Origin: Devosia sp. Root436
GTDB taxonomy: Bacteria > Pseudomonadota > Alphaproteobacteria > Rhizobiales > Devosiaceae
Length of the DNA stretch: 37,799 nt
Direction of reading: 5' to 3'
Assembly: GCF_001426345.1 (NCBI RefSeq)
Contig: NZ_LMEM01000003.1
Coordinates: 695-38,493 of the forward strand
A program made the position numbers and the translations under genes. Positions 25,580 through 34,866 of the stretch are shown piece after piece. A model generated the notes under the pieces. It was not told where the DNA came from. It saw only the letters and a list, made by a program, of their open reading frames with translations, and did not search any database. Positions within the stretch are counted from its first letter, which is position 1. Every line of letters starts with the position of its first letter.

Positions 25580-26341
25580 CTATATCATGTAGTGGATATG
25601 AGGTCTTCCGTGGTGTGGGCTGGATTCAATCCGGGCTTCCACGCGGAAGACCTGCCGCATGAGAGCCTCGCTCAAAACCGCCTCCGGCGTGCCCTGAGCC
25701 ACGAGTCTGCCCCCGTCGAGGATCAGAAGCTGGTCGCAGAACATGGCAGCATGATTGATGTCATGTAGTGCGACTATGGTGGTTAGAGCGAGCTCGCCGA
25801 CCAGCTTCAGCAGCGCGATCTGGTGTTGAATATCGAGGTGATTGGTCGGCTCGTCCAGCAGTAGTTCGCGGGGTGCTTGTGCCAGCGCGCGCGCCAGATG
25901 CACGCGCTGGCGTTCACCGCCTGAGAGGCTGTGCCATGTTCTGTGAGCGCGCTCCCGCATGCCTACCCGATCCAGGGCCGCGTTGACGGCTGCCTCGTCA
26001 CCCTGGCTCCAGCCGCTGAATGGAGAGCGGTGCGGGATACGACCGAGGCTGACCACGTCTCGCACCCGCACATTGGCCTCGGTCGTTGCTTGCTGCTCGA
26101 CCAGCGCCATGCGTCGGGCCAAGGCGCCTCGCCCAATTGTCCGGAGATCGCGTTCTTCAAGAAAGACCTGTCCACCGGCCGGTCGCCGTAACCCCGCCAG
26201 CAGACGCAGTAGCGACGACTTGCCCGATCCGTTCGGCCCGAGCACGCCCAGGACCTTGCCGGGCCGTACCGAGAGGGACACCCCATCGATAATCCTGATC
26301 TTGCCTACGGACCAGACCAGGTTCTCTGCCCTAATGCTCAT
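25580..26341 (-). CDS. FecE-type ABC importer ATPase
   Basis: A 253-residue ATPase of the iron-siderophore/heme/cobalamin class. Walker A is GVLGPNGSGKSSLLRLLAGL, the Q-loop MALVEQQATTEANVRVRDVV, the signature LSGGERQRVHLARALAQAPR, Walker B ELLLDEPTNHLDIQHQIALL and the switch ALHDINHAAMFCD. The frame runs upstream to 26716, but ATG 26341 gives the proper N-terminus (MSIRAENLVWSVGKIRIIDG) and overlaps the permease stop by ATGA. It is the last gene of a three-gene importer operon and converges on the aminotransferase relic. Confidence 0.92.
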   Translation of the reverse strand: MSIRAENLVWSVGKIRIIDGVSLSVRPGKVLGVLGPNGSGKSSLLRLLAGLRRPAGGQVFLEERDLRTIGRGALARRMALVEQQATTEANVRVRDVVSLGRIPHRSPFSGWSQGDEAAVNAALDRVGMRERAHRTWHSLSGGERQRVHLARALAQAPRELLLDEPTNHLDIQHQIALLKLVGELALTTIVALHDINHAAMFCDQLLILDGGRLVAQGTPEAVLSEALMRQVFRVEARIESSPHHGRPHIHYMI

Positions 26342-27378
26342 GTCGTGCTCTTTGCCCGATAGAGAATGATCGAGAAGGCGGGTACGCCGACCAACGCCGT
26401 CACCACGCCGATGGGCAGAACCTGCTGGGGCAGAACGACCCGCGATGTGATGTCCGCCAACACCATGAAAATGCCACCGGCCACCATGCAGGTCGGAAGC
26501 AGTCGAATGTGATTGTGGCCGACGATGAAGCGCGCCCCATGCGGCACCACGAGACCGACGAAACCGATCGAGCCGACCATGGAGACGATCGTTGCCGTCA
26601 TCAGCGCCGTGGTGGCGAAGAGGGCAATGCGGACGATGTTGACGGGAATACCGAGTGAGGCGGCAGCATCGTCTCCAAATGCGAATGCATCGAGCGCGCT
26701 GGCGAAGTACATGCATATCAAAAAGCCGATGACCACGACGATCAGGATGAGTTGAAACTCAGGCCAGCGCACGCCTCCAAAACTGCCCAGCAGCCAGAAC
26801 ATGACGTCGCGCGTCTGCTGCGCATTGCCTGAGGTCGTCACCACGTAGGAGGTCAAGGCATTGAACAACTGCGAGGCCGCAACGCCCGCCAGAATTGTCT
26901 TGCTGGCCCCGCCGCGCGCGCCGTGGGAGAGCAATGCCACAAAGGCAAAGGCGACGAAGGCACCCACGAACGCGCCGGCAGAAAGCGTGACCGTTCCGAC
27001 GCCGACACCTAGAATGATGATGCTGACGGCGCCGGTGGAGGCACCCGCCGAGATGCCCAGCACGTATGGCTCGGCCAAGGGGTTGCGCAACAGCGATTGC
27101 AAAACGGCCCCGCTTACCGCAAGACCTGCGCCGCAGCAGGCACCGACCAGCGCTCGGCTCAGCCGGTAGTCCCAAATCACGCTTTCCTGGATGGGGTTGA
27201 GCGCGACTGCCGACCAGCCAATCTTGTTGGTCATTGCGGCGAAGGTGGTCTCGATCGAAATAGACATCTCGCCGATCCCGGTGCCTGCCGCTATGGTCAG
27301 CAGCAAAAGCAACCCACCCAATGTGATGAACAGGCCGAGACCGGCGTGTTCCCATGTTTTGTCAGTCGTCGCGTTCAC
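26338..27378 (-). CDS. FecCD-type ABC importer permease
   Basis: A 346-residue permease of the FecCD (BtuC/FhuB) family with about ten hydrophobic segments. The family patterns are LSRALVGACCGAGLAVSGAV, LQSLLRNPLAEPYVLGISAG, the coupling region FGDDAAASLGIPVNIVRIAL, IGFVGLVVPHGARFIVGHNH and the end LPIGVVTALVGVPAFSIILY. Such permeases work as homodimers for iron chelates, heme or corrinoids. Start and stop overlap its neighbours by four bases on both sides (ATGA), so the three proteins are co-translated. Confidence 0.93.
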   Translation of the reverse strand: MNATTDKTWEHAGLGLFITLGGLLLLLTIAAGTGIGEMSISIETTFAAMTNKIGWSAVALNPIQESVIWDYRLSRALVGACCGAGLAVSGAVLQSLLRNPLAEPYVLGISAGASTGAVSIIILGVGVGTVTLSAGAFVGAFVAFAFVALLSHGARGGASKTILAGVAASQLFNALTSYVVTTSGNAQQTRDVMFWLLGSFGGVRWPEFQLILIVVVIGFLICMYFASALDAFAFGDDAAASLGIPVNIVRIALFATTALMTATIVSMVGSIGFVGLVVPHGARFIVGHNHIRLLPTCMVAGGIFMVLADITSRVVLPQQVLPIGVVTALVGVPAFSIILYRAKSTT

Positions 27379-28394
27379 TTGGCGAGACCAAGCTTTTCCA
27401 GCTGATCAGCCACTTCTTCGGCGCCGTAAATGGTGCGAATGGTCGGGTTCATCGCCGACGCCTGCATCATCACGACACGACCCTTCTTGACAGCATCGAG
27501 CTGGCTCACCGCCGGATCGGAGTTGAGGAAGGCGATCTTGTTTTCGGCCCTGTCGAGTTCCCAGCGATTGCGATCGGACTCACCAACCACGATCACGTCT
27601 GGGTTGGTAGCCATGATGCCTTCCCAGCTCACAGTCGGCCATTCAGCCTCGGTGTCGATGGCATTGTGCCCGCCAAGCAGGTCGGCAATGAAGCCCGAGG
27701 CGCCGTTCTTGCCACCCAGATATGCGTCATCGGCGGGCGAGGGACTGGAAAACCAGAAGACATAGGAAAGGTCAGCAGCCTCGGTGCCGACGCGCGCGCG
27801 CAGCGCTGCCTCGCGGGCCTTGAACTCAGCGATCAGCGACTGACCGCGGTCTTGCACGTCGAAGATCTGCGCCAATTCGTCGATCTCCTGATAGACATAA
27901 TCCATGCTCCAGAGGTAGTCGCGGCTGCCATAGGCGTCCTTGGTGTCGTTAGTCACTGCGCAGATTCCGGGTGCGAGATAGTTGCCAATGCCGAGGCGAT
28001 CGAAGTCCTCGCGCTGGGCGACCTTGCTGTCCGGACCCATCAGGATGGGCAGTTGTGCCGAAACGAAGTCGGGGTCCTCGGCTAGAACCGACTCTAGGCT
28101 AGGCGTTTCGACACTCAGCAATTTGACGCTGTCGCTGGCTTCCTGCAGTTCGGGCAGAACTTTCGTCGGCCAGAATGCGGTTCCCACCATCCGGTCTTCA
28201 AGCCCGAGCAACAGCATGATCTCGGCACTGTTCTGGCCCAGGGCGACGGCCCGCTCCGGGGCCTTGTCGAAGGTTACCGAGACGCCGCAGTTCTCGATCG
28301 TCAGGGGGTAGGTGGTGGAAGCGGCGAAGGTCGGCGTCGCGTTGGCGCAAAGGGCCATGGCGAGCGTTGCAGTAAGGACTCTGGTGGATGACAT
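27375..28394 (-). CDS. FecB/BtuF-type substrate-binding protein
   Basis: A 339-residue periplasmic protein. A Sec signal (STRVLTATLAMALCANATPT, cleavage after TFA at about residue 24) precedes a periplasmic-binding-protein type 2 (helical backbone) domain: TIENCGVSVTFDKAPERAVA, LGQNSAEIMLLLGLEDRMVG, LESVLAEDPDFVSAQLPILM, and in the C-lobe GGHNAIDTEAEWPTVSWEGI and ATNPDVIVVGESD. This layout is typical of iron-chelate or corrinoid binding proteins. The ribosome binding site is weak. It begins the importer operon; the ligand cannot be told, and no cobalamin riboswitch box is visible upstream. Confidence 0.88.
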   Translation of the reverse strand: MSSTRVLTATLAMALCANATPTFAASTTYPLTIENCGVSVTFDKAPERAVALGQNSAEIMLLLGLEDRMVGTAFWPTKVLPELQEASDSVKLLSVETPSLESVLAEDPDFVSAQLPILMGPDSKVAQREDFDRLGIGNYLAPGICAVTNDTKDAYGSRDYLWSMDYVYQEIDELAQIFDVQDRGQSLIAEFKAREAALRARVGTEAADLSYVFWFSSPSPADDAYLGGKNGASGFIADLLGGHNAIDTEAEWPTVSWEGIMATNPDVIVVGESDRNRWELDRAENKIAFLNSDPAVSQLDAVKKGRVVMMQASAMNPTIRTIYGAEEVADQLEKLGLAK

Positions 28395-28738
28395 GGTGTT
28401 TTCTTGCGCGTTTGAAATCGGTCTGAAGCAGTCGGCGCGGCTGCTTTAGGCGCCCGTCCGGCAGAAAACAAGAGTATTTGCATCATATTTCTTTTCGGAG
28501 ACGCGCTTCGGCCCTGCTGTGCGGACGTGGACATTTCGCCGCCAGGTCGGCGATCAGGGGCCCTGGCGCACGGCCCGGTGCCCAGGCATGCAAATTCAAA
28601 GAGATATGCCGTCGGTAGCAGTGCTTTCAGCGCAACATGCCGCGCCGAGAGCCGATGATGGACCTGACCAGATCGCTCCTGCACCTCCCGATGTGCTTGC
28701 GGTACCAGGCCGAACACACGACCAGGAGCATCCGCATT
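28395..28738. other. Divergent intergenic region
   Basis: This is the shared upstream region of the minus-strand importer operon and the plus-strand dehydrogenase. An AT-rich stretch at about 28460-28500 (AAATATGATGCAAATACTC on the minus strand) may hold the importer promoter or a metal-regulator site, but no consensus box is clear. AGGAG at 28724-28728 serves the dehydrogenase. No gene is seen. Confidence 0.4.
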
Positions 28739-29791
28739 GTGAGTAAGATGAAGACCTATTCCATAGCGCTCATCCCCGGTGACGGAATCGGACCAGCCGT
28801 TACGGAGGCTGCCTGGCAGGTGGTCGAGGCTGTCGCACGCGGCGCGGATTTCACGGTGCATGCCACGCGCCTGCCATGGTCATGCGACCATTACCTGGAA
28901 ACCGGCGCCATGATGCCGGAGGACGGCGTGGAAATCCTGCGCGGCCGCGACGCTATCCTGCTGGGTGCTGTTGGCTGGCCAAGGAAGGTCCCCGATTCCA
29001 TCTCGCTGCACGGACTGTTGCTGCCCATCCGCAAGGCCTTTCGGCAATATGCCAACATCCGGCCCCATCGGCTGTTGCCGGGCGTGGAGGGGCCGCTGAG
29101 GAAATCCGAGTTCGACATCCTTTGCGTACGTGAGAACACCGAGGGTGAATATTCAGGCGCCGGCGGGCGCGTGCATCAGGGAACCGAAGACGAGGTCGCT
29201 GTCGAAACCGCCATCTTCACCCGCAAGGGTGTCGAACGTATCCTGCGCTTCGGCTTCGAGCAGGCCCGCCGTCGGCGCGGCAAGCTGGCCTCGGTCACCA
29301 AGTCCAATGCCCAGCGGCACTCGATGGTCTTCTGGGACGAAGTGACCCACGAACTGGCGCGCGAATACAGCGATGTGGAAGTGACGAGCTATCACATCGA
29401 CGCCATGGCGGCCCGCATGGTGATGGCGCCGGAAACGCTGGATGTGGTGGTCGCCTCGAACCTCTTCGGCGACGTGCTGACGGATCTGGGCGCTGCGATC
29501 CAGGGAGGACTCGGCTTCGCAGCATCCGCAAATCTCAATCCGGATCGCAGCACGCTATCCATGTTCGAGCCGGTCCATGGCTCTGCGCCTGACATTGCCC
29601 ATCTCGGCATCGCCAATCCCATTGCTGCGATCTGGTCTGCCTCGATGATGCTGGACCACCTGGGCGAAACCGATGCGGCCGCTCGCATCATGCAAGCCAT
29701 AGAAGCCATTACCGCGCGGGGGATGGGCACGGTCCCCGGCGAGCACAAGACAGATGATATCACCCGAGCCGTCCTAACGGCCCTGCACTGA
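28739..29791 (+). CDS. Tartrate/D-malate-type dehydrogenase (isopropylmalate-dehydrogenase family)
   Basis: A 350-residue decarboxylating dehydrogenase. Family features: SIALIPGDGIGPAVTEAAWQ, AILLGAVGWP, the substrate-arginine region RKAFRQYANIRPHRLLPGVE, CVRENTEGEYSGAGGRVHQG, the catalytic Lys in VTKSNAQRHS, the metal-site Asp in YHIDAMAARMVM and VASNLFGDVLTDLGAAIQGG, and MFEPVHGSAPDIAHLGIANP. The WP after LLGAVG and the GEYSGAGG segment point to the TtuC/DmlA branch (tartrate, D-malate) rather than LeuB. GTG 28739 has AGGAG ten bases upstream, while ATG 28748 is too far from it, so GTG is preferred; the difference is three residues. gabD follows 13 bases after the stop. Confidence 0.85.
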   Translation: MSKMKTYSIALIPGDGIGPAVTEAAWQVVEAVARGADFTVHATRLPWSCDHYLETGAMMPEDGVEILRGRDAILLGAVGWPRKVPDSISLHGLLLPIRKAFRQYANIRPHRLLPGVEGPLRKSEFDILCVRENTEGEYSGAGGRVHQGTEDEVAVETAIFTRKGVERILRFGFEQARRRRGKLASVTKSNAQRHSMVFWDEVTHELAREYSDVEVTSYHIDAMAARMVMAPETLDVVVASNLFGDVLTDLGAAIQGGLGFAASANLNPDRSTLSMFEPVHGSAPDIAHLGIANPIAAIWSASMMLDHLGETDAAARIMQAIEAITARGMGTVPGEHKTDDITRAVLTALH

Positions 29792-29804
29792 CATGGAGCA
29801 CGAA

Positions 29805-31262
29805 ATGACCGCACTGACCGACCCCGACCTGTTCCGCCAGCAGGCCCTTATCGATGGCAACTGGATCGACGCCGCCTCCGGCAAGACCGTTGATGTGGTC
29901 GATCCCGCCAGCGGCAGGACTATTGGCACAATTCCCGATCTCGGCCGCGACGAGACCCGGCGGGCTATCGAAGCGGCCGAAAAGGCCTTTGCCAGCTTCC
30001 GGCGCACCAGCCATGCGGCGCGCGCGGCCATGCTGGAGAAGTGGTACGGCCTGATCCTCGACCACCAGGAAGACCTGGCGCGCATCATGACGCTAGAGCA
30101 GGGCAAGCCACTGGCCGAGGCGCGGGGCGAAATCGTCTACACCGCCTCCTTCGTCAAGTGGTATGCCGAGGAAGCTCGGCGCATTGGCGGCACGACCATC
30201 CCGGCGGCGCAAGCGGACCGGCGCATCCTGGTGCTCAAGGAACCTGTGGGCGTCGCGGGCATCGTCACGCCCTGGAATTTCCCGGCCGCCATGATCACCC
30301 GCAAGGTCGCTCCGGCCATTGCCGCGGGATGCACCACTGTGATCAAGCCCTCGGAGTTCACGCCCTATTCAGCCCTGGCCTTGGCCGTGCTTGCGCAGCG
30401 CGCCGGTATCCCCAGTGGCGTCGTCAATGTCGTCACCGGCCTGCCGGCTGAGATCGGTGCCGAACTGACCGGCAACACGGCGGTGCGCAAGATCTCCTTC
30501 ACCGGCTCGACCCGCGTCGGTGCCTTGTTGATGCGTCAATCGGCGGACAGCATCAAGAGGCTCAGCCTGGAGCTCGGCGGGAACGCCCCGTTCATCGTCT
30601 TCGACGATGCCGACATCGACATGGCCGTCGAAGGAGTCATGACATCCAAGTTCCGCAATGGCGGCCAGACCTGCGTCTGCGCCAACCGCATCCTGGTGCA
30701 GAGCGGCGTCTATGATGCCTTCGCCGAGCGGCTGGCAGCGCGGGTCTCCGCGCTCAAGGTCGGCCCGGGCGCCGAAGACGGCACGCAGATCGGCCCGATG
30801 ATCAACCGGGCCGCCATCGACAAGATCGAGCGGCATATCGAAGATGCGCTGGCCAAGGGCGCAAGCATATTGGGGACGCGACCAGCGCTGCCCGATGGCG
30901 ACCACTATGCGGCTCCCGTGGTCCTGGCTAACGCCAATACCGACATGCTGCTGGCCAATGAGGAAACCTTCGGGCCAGTGGCGCCGCTCTTCCGCTTCGA
31001 CACAGAAGCAGAGGCCATCGCGATCGCCAACGGGACACCCTTTGGGCTGGCTGCCTATTTCTACACGCAGGGGCTCAAGCGCGCCTGGCGCGTCGGCGAA
31101 GCCCTGGAGTTCGGCATGGTCGGACTCAACACGGGCGTCATTTCCATGGAAGTGGCCCCCTTCGGCGGCGTGAAGCAGTCCGGCATCGGCCGCGAGGGTG
31201 GACAGGCCGGCATAGAGGAGTACCTCGAAACCAAGAGCTTCCACATCGGCGGCCTCGACTGA
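29805..31262 (+). CDS. gabD: Succinate-semialdehyde dehydrogenase, NAD(P)-dependent
   Basis: A 485-residue aldehyde dehydrogenase with the GabD pattern. Cofactor site segments are GIVTPWNFPAAMITRKVAPA and ISFTGSTRVGALLM; the general base Glu256 lies in LELGGNAPFI and the nucleophile Cys290 in FRNGGQTCVCANRI, whose CVCANR form is typical of GabD. The C-terminal motif is TFGPVAPLFRFDTEAEAIAI, then SGIGREGGQAGIEEYLETK. ATG 29805 has GGAG six bases upstream and is preferred to 29793. It oxidises succinate semialdehyde, or a similar omega-semialdehyde, to the acid. It follows the malate/tartrate-type dehydrogenase in one operon, ended by a probable terminator at 31270. Another semialdehyde substrate is possible given the neighbours. 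Confidence 0.9.
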   Translation: MTALTDPDLFRQQALIDGNWIDAASGKTVDVVDPASGRTIGTIPDLGRDETRRAIEAAEKAFASFRRTSHAARAAMLEKWYGLILDHQEDLARIMTLEQGKPLAEARGEIVYTASFVKWYAEEARRIGGTTIPAAQADRRILVLKEPVGVAGIVTPWNFPAAMITRKVAPAIAAGCTTVIKPSEFTPYSALALAVLAQRAGIPSGVVNVVTGLPAEIGAELTGNTAVRKISFTGSTRVGALLMRQSADSIKRLSLELGGNAPFIVFDDADIDMAVEGVMTSKFRNGGQTCVCANRILVQSGVYDAFAERLAARVSALKVGPGAEDGTQIGPMINRAAIDKIERHIEDALAKGASILGTRPALPDGDHYAAPVVLANANTDMLLANEETFGPVAPLFRFDTEAEAIAIANGTPFGLAAYFYTQGLKRAWRVGEALEFGMVGLNTGVISMEVAPFGGVKQSGIGREGGQAGIEEYLETKSFHIGGLD

Positions 31263-31269
31263 CAAAGAT

Positions 31270-31300
31270 GACCGGCTCTCAGGAGGCCCGGTCTTTCCTT
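31270..31300 (+). terminator. Probable terminator after gabD
   Basis: GACCGG at 31270-31275 pairs with CCGGTC near 31288-31293, with an inner CTC/GAG extension and a small bulge, followed by TTTCCTT. It starts 8 bases after the gabD stop. The T tract is interrupted, so this is a moderate-strength call. Confidence 0.5.
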
Positions 31301-31524
31301 GTCGCCGAGTTTCAGCAGACTGGCGAACCACAGCGCTTGCCGCGCCATCGGCACTGCGATCGACGTCGAGATGGGTAGCCAAACGCATCCTCGCTCCGGT
31401 TCCCCGCCCCAAAAAAAGAGCGCTTCCATGAACACCATTTCCTCAGCATCGAAGCGGCACGCGCCCGCGATCGATAACGTGGAGGGAGGTCGCCTCGTGC
31501 CCCCCCAGCGTGATGTGATGCTGA

Positions 31525-31680
31525 CGGCAGCCACTACGGCTCATTCAGGCGGGCGACCGGGAGCTAGGGCGGGGTGCTCGCATGCTGGCGGAGTGGCTCC
31601 GGGACGAACGCGTTCGATCCTTCGTCGCCCATGATCTGGCCGCAAACGCCGCGGCGTTTCTTGATCAACTCAAGGCGTGA
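31525..31680 (+). pseudogene. Unassigned C-terminal gene fragment
   Basis: Between an in-frame TGA at 31522-31524 and a TGA at 31678-31680 lies an open stretch that reads like the end of a real protein: RLIQAGDRELGRGARMLAEW, then RDERVRSFVAHDLAANAAAF and LDQLKA. The amphipathic helical pattern and Ala/Leu/Arg content are protein-like. It has no plausible start and overlaps the end of the minus-strand GNAT gene. I cannot name the family. The 31263-31524 region before it holds no gene I recognise. Confidence 0.3.
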
Positions 31681-32543
31681 CCAGCAAGACCATAGAACCA
31701 AGGTTCGTCCTTCTGGCGGTTGAGGAAGCGATGCCCCTTGGACATGGTGGTCACCACCTCGGCAACTGAGAGTCCGCATTGCTCAAGAAAGGCCGCGTAG
31801 GGACCGTCGCCTTCACGAGTATCGACGCGAACAAACTGGCCCTTGAGGGTTTCCAGGTGGGCGGCGGTGAGATGGAGTGCGTCCTCGCTATTGGTCGCTG
31901 CAACCGGGCCGACGACGTAACCGCGTCCGAAATCGCGCTTCATCGAATAACCGACGATTTGGCCTCCGCGCCGCAAGACGCAGATTGATGCATTCCCCGA
32001 CAGCAGGGTCAGGAGTCTTTCGCGGCTTCTGCCGAAGGCAAGGCTGTCGATGGGCAGAATCTCCGCGAGCCGGTCGGTACCAAGGGCGCTCAGTTCGCCA
32101 TTCACGGGCGGAAGCGACGGAAGCTTGCGAACCAGTTCACCCTGACGCATATGGACCTATGCCTCATCGACAAAGCCAAGCGACAGGTAGAGGCCATGGG
32201 CGGCCCGGGTGGAGTTGAGCGCCAGGTCGCGCCCGCGGCAATGCTCAAGCACATGGTCCATCAGCCAGCGCCCACCACCCTGCGCCTGGGTGCGCGGCGA
32301 GGTGACCACCAGGCCCACTGTGGCGAAGTCCTCGCCGTGCGGAAACCACATGGCGGTGCCGAAGACCCTCCCGATCCCGTCGATGGCGGCGAGTCCTTTG
32401 CCGGCGCGGATCAGGAAGTCCCAGTCCTTGGGCCGATGCGGCCAGCCAACTGAAGCAGTCAGTGCGTGCAACAGGTGCACGTCAACATCGGCGATGTCGC
32501 GCGCGACAAGTTCGAAAGACTTCAGCCGCACCGATTGTCGCAT
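31665..32543 (-). pseudogene. Two-domain GNAT acetyltransferase with an in-frame amber codon
   Basis: From ATG 32543 the reading gives a GNAT domain (YARDI-like start LVARDIADVDVHLLHALTAS, then the acetyl-CoA site region VGLVVTSPRTQAQGGGRWLM and ALNSTRAAHGLYLSLGF) and stops at TAG 32157-32159. The same frame continues with a few codons, ATG 32150, and a second domain (LAFGRSRERLLTLLSG, YVVGPVAATNSEDALHL, FVRVDTREGDGPYAAFLEQC, GLSVAEVVTTMSKG) like Acetyltransf_18 tails, ending at 31665. Related proteins of about 290 residues carry both parts in one chain, so a single nonsense change separates them. Either it is a pseudogene, or the two halves are made separately by restart at the ATG six bases past the stop. 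Confidence 0.75.
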
Positions 32544-32720
32544 TCAACTCATCCGCTATCTCGCCGTGGGTCCCATTCCAGCGGCAGGTTATGACATCCG
32601 CTGGATATTGCAGCGCTGCCTCAGGCTATTGCAGCAGAGTGCCGTGAGAAGGTCGGCAGGTTCGACTGGTTTCCCTCAGCAATTCGGAATCTTTGCCTGA
32701 AGCGAAGCGCCATTCGGCAG

Positions 32721-32735
32721 GGAACACTGTGTTCC
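32721..32735. promoter_or_regulatory. Perfect palindrome upstream of the M20 gene
   Basis: GGAACACTGTGTTCC is a perfect 7+1+7 inverted repeat 50 bases before the M20 start codon, a normal position for an operator. The divergent GNAT gene starts at 32543, so the site is within the shared upstream region. The Lrp/AsnC protein at 35298 is one candidate binder; nothing proves it. Confidence 0.5.
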
Positions 32736-32785
32736 ACCCCCCATGCTGTCGGCATTCAACAATTTATGCAAGGCAGGGTGACTGG

Positions 32786-33910
32786 ATGAACGCGGAGGAG
32801 ATCCTCGCCAAGCTGGTTGCGTTTCCCACCGTCGTCGGCACGCCGAACCATGCCATCGTCGACTGGATCAGCTCCTATTGTCGGTCTCATGGAGCTATGG
32901 TCACGGTTCTCGCGGGTCCCGAAGGCGACCGTGCCAACCTGTTTGCAACCATCGGACCCAGCCAGGGCAGGGGCTATATCCTCTCGGGTCACATGGACGT
33001 GGTACCGGCGCAGGAAGTCGGCTGGACCAGCGATCCCTTCGCGCTGCGCCGCGATGGAACCAAGCTTTTTGGCCGCGGCACAAGCGACATGAAGGGCTTT
33101 CTCGCCTGTGCCCTGGCTGCGCTGCCCGTGCTCGCCAGGCAGGGTCTGCGCCAGCCGATGCATTTTGCATTTTCCTATGACGAGGAAGCCGGTTGTCGGG
33201 GTGCCCCGCACCTCCTCGCGGCCTTGTCCGGTCTCTGCGAGCGCCCACTGGGCGCCATCATCGGTGAGCCGAGCCGCATGCAGGCGGTGCGGGCGCACAA
33301 GGGCAAGGCCGCTGCGCGACTGGAGGTGACCGGCAGGTCTGGCCACTCCTCCCGTCCGGACCTGGGGCTCAACGCGGTCCACGCGATGGCAGGTATCGTT
33401 ACGCAGATTGTCGAATATGGCCGTCAGCTCGAAGGGGCGGCGCTGGATTTGCAGTTCGAGCCACCCTATTCGACCGTGCAGGTTGGTGTGATGCAGGGCG
33501 GTCAGTCCGTCAACATCATTCCCGACCGCTGTGTTGCCGAGATCGAGCTCCGCGCCGTGCCGGGTGTCAGCCCAACCGCGCTGCTCGAGCCAATAAAGGC
33601 TGCGCTGATTGCGCTGGGCGAGAGCGGGTACGAGATCGCTTGGCGCGAACTTGCCACCTATCCGGGGCTGTCGCTGGCAAAGGACAGCGCCCTGTCATCG
33701 CTGCTTGCGGACCTGACGCAGCAACAGGTGTTGCCGGCCGTCAGCTACGGCACCGAGGCAGGGCTTTACCAGCAGGCCGGCATCGACGCGATCATTTGCG
33801 GCCCCGGCGATATCGGGCGCGCCCACAAGCCCGACGAATATATCGAAACCACCGAACTCGTCGCCTGCCAGTCGCTGATCGAAAACCTCGGCGCGCGGCT
33901 GGCCGCATAA
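32786..33910 (+). CDS. M20-family deacylase (acetylornithine-deacetylase-like)
   Basis: A 374-residue metallo-amidohydrolase of the ArgE/DapE family. Metal and catalytic residues are visible: His69 and Asp71 in LSGHMDVVPA, Asp101 in FGRGTSDMKG, Glu133-Glu134 in SYDEEAGCRG, Glu161 in IIGEPSRM and His347 in GRAHKPDEYIE. The dimerisation insert holds VTGRSGHSSRPDLGLNAVHA and GGQSVNIIPDRC. The family removes acyl groups from N-acyl amino acids. The frame is open from 32693, but ATG 32786 gives the standard start. A biosynthetic ArgE role is unlikely in this catabolic setting; release of an amino acid from an N-acyl or N-carbamoyl precursor is more likely (inference). ghrA follows 15 bases downstream. 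Confidence 0.87.
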   Translation: MNAEEILAKLVAFPTVVGTPNHAIVDWISSYCRSHGAMVTVLAGPEGDRANLFATIGPSQGRGYILSGHMDVVPAQEVGWTSDPFALRRDGTKLFGRGTSDMKGFLACALAALPVLARQGLRQPMHFAFSYDEEAGCRGAPHLLAALSGLCERPLGAIIGEPSRMQAVRAHKGKAAARLEVTGRSGHSSRPDLGLNAVHAMAGIVTQIVEYGRQLEGAALDLQFEPPYSTVQVGVMQGGQSVNIIPDRCVAEIELRAVPGVSPTALLEPIKAALIALGESGYEIAWRELATYPGLSLAKDSALSSLLADLTQQQVLPAVSYGTEAGLYQQAGIDAIICGPGDIGRAHKPDEYIETTELVACQSLIENLGARLAA

Positions 33911-33925
33911 GGAAAGGACGCTCCC

Positions 33926-34852
33926 ATGGCAGCATTCCTGTTCAATTCCGACGCGGCCCGTGCTGCTGTCTTTCGCGATGTTTTCGCGCGCGAAGTGCCC
34001 GATCTGCAGTTCTTCGAGCCGTCCGATTCCATCGATCCCGAAGCGGTGCGCTACCTCATCACCTGGACTGTGCCCGCAGACCTGGCGCGCTACCGCAACC
34101 TCGAAATGCTATTCTCGATCGGCGCCGGCGTCGACCAGTTCAACTGGGAGGGGCTGGCCGATGGCGTCAAGCTGGTGCGTATGGTCGAGGAGGGGATCAT
34201 CCGCATGATGGAAGAGTATGTGGCGCTCGGCGTACTTGCCTTGCACCGGCAGTTGCCCTCCTATAGGGCGCAACAGCAAGATCGCGTGTGGAAGCCGCTT
34301 CCGGCACATCAGGCCAGCCAGCGTCGGGTGGGCTTTCTCGGATTGGGCGTATTGGCTAACGCGGCCATCGAGCGCCTCAAGCCCTTTGGGTTCCCGATAG
34401 CCGGGTGGAGCCGGAGCTCGAAGAGTATTGACGGGGTCACGTGCTTTCACGGGGCCGAGGCTCTGCGCGGCTTTCTCGCCCAGACTGACATCCTGATATG
34501 CCTCTTGCCGTTGACGCAGGAGACCCGCGGTATCCTCAATGCGCAGCTATTCGCAGGGCTGCCCCATGGGTCGCAATTGCTGCATGTCGGCCGGGGCCCG
34601 CATCTCGACCAGGAGGCGCTGGTCGCCGCGCTGAACTCAGGTCAGCTCTCCGCGGCCATGCTTGATGTCACCGATCCGGAGCCGCTGCCACCCGACCATC
34701 CGCTCTGGTCACATCCGCGGGTGCTGATCACCCCCCATATCGCCTCCGTCACGCAGCCGCACAGCGCGGCGCGGACGGTGGTGGAAAACATCCGGCGTCA
34801 CCGCGCCGGTGAGGAACCGATCGGACTGGTCGATCGCAGGCTCGGCTATTAG
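33926..34852 (+). CDS. ghrA: Glyoxylate/hydroxypyruvate reductase A
   Basis: A 308-residue D-2-hydroxyacid dehydrogenase of the GhrA type. The nucleotide site is [20 protein letters not shown] (Gly cluster about residues 138-143). The catalytic set is seen in [20 protein letters not shown] (Arg), [20 protein letters not shown] (Glu) and [12 protein letters not shown] (His). It reduces glyoxylate or hydroxypyruvate with NADPH. AAGGAAAGG lies about 10 bases upstream. It is the second gene of the M20-ghrA-cupin operon; a reductase here could remove glyoxylate or another 2-oxo acid formed by the neighbouring oxidases (inference). Confidence 0.9.
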   Translation: MAAFLFNSDAARAAVFRDVFAREVPDLQFFEPSDSIDPEAVRYLITWTVPADLARYRNLEMLFSIGAGVDQFNWEGLADGVKLVRMVEEGIIRMMEEYVALGVLALHRQLPSYRAQQQDRVWKPLPAHQASQRRVGFLGLGVLANAAIERLKPFGFPIAGWSRSSKSIDGVTCFHGAEALRGFLAQTDILICLLPLTQETRGILNAQLFAGLPHGSQLLHVGRGPHLDQEALVAALNSGQLSAAMLDVTDPEPLPPDHPLWSHPRVLITPHIASVTQPHSAARTVVENIRRHRAGEEPIGLVDRRLGY

Positions 34853-34866
34853 CAAGGAACGTTACT

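Noticed and set aside
28395..28738. Cobalamin riboswitch before the FecBCD-type importer
   Set aside because: No B12-box-like sequence or matching hairpin layout could be seen on the minus strand.
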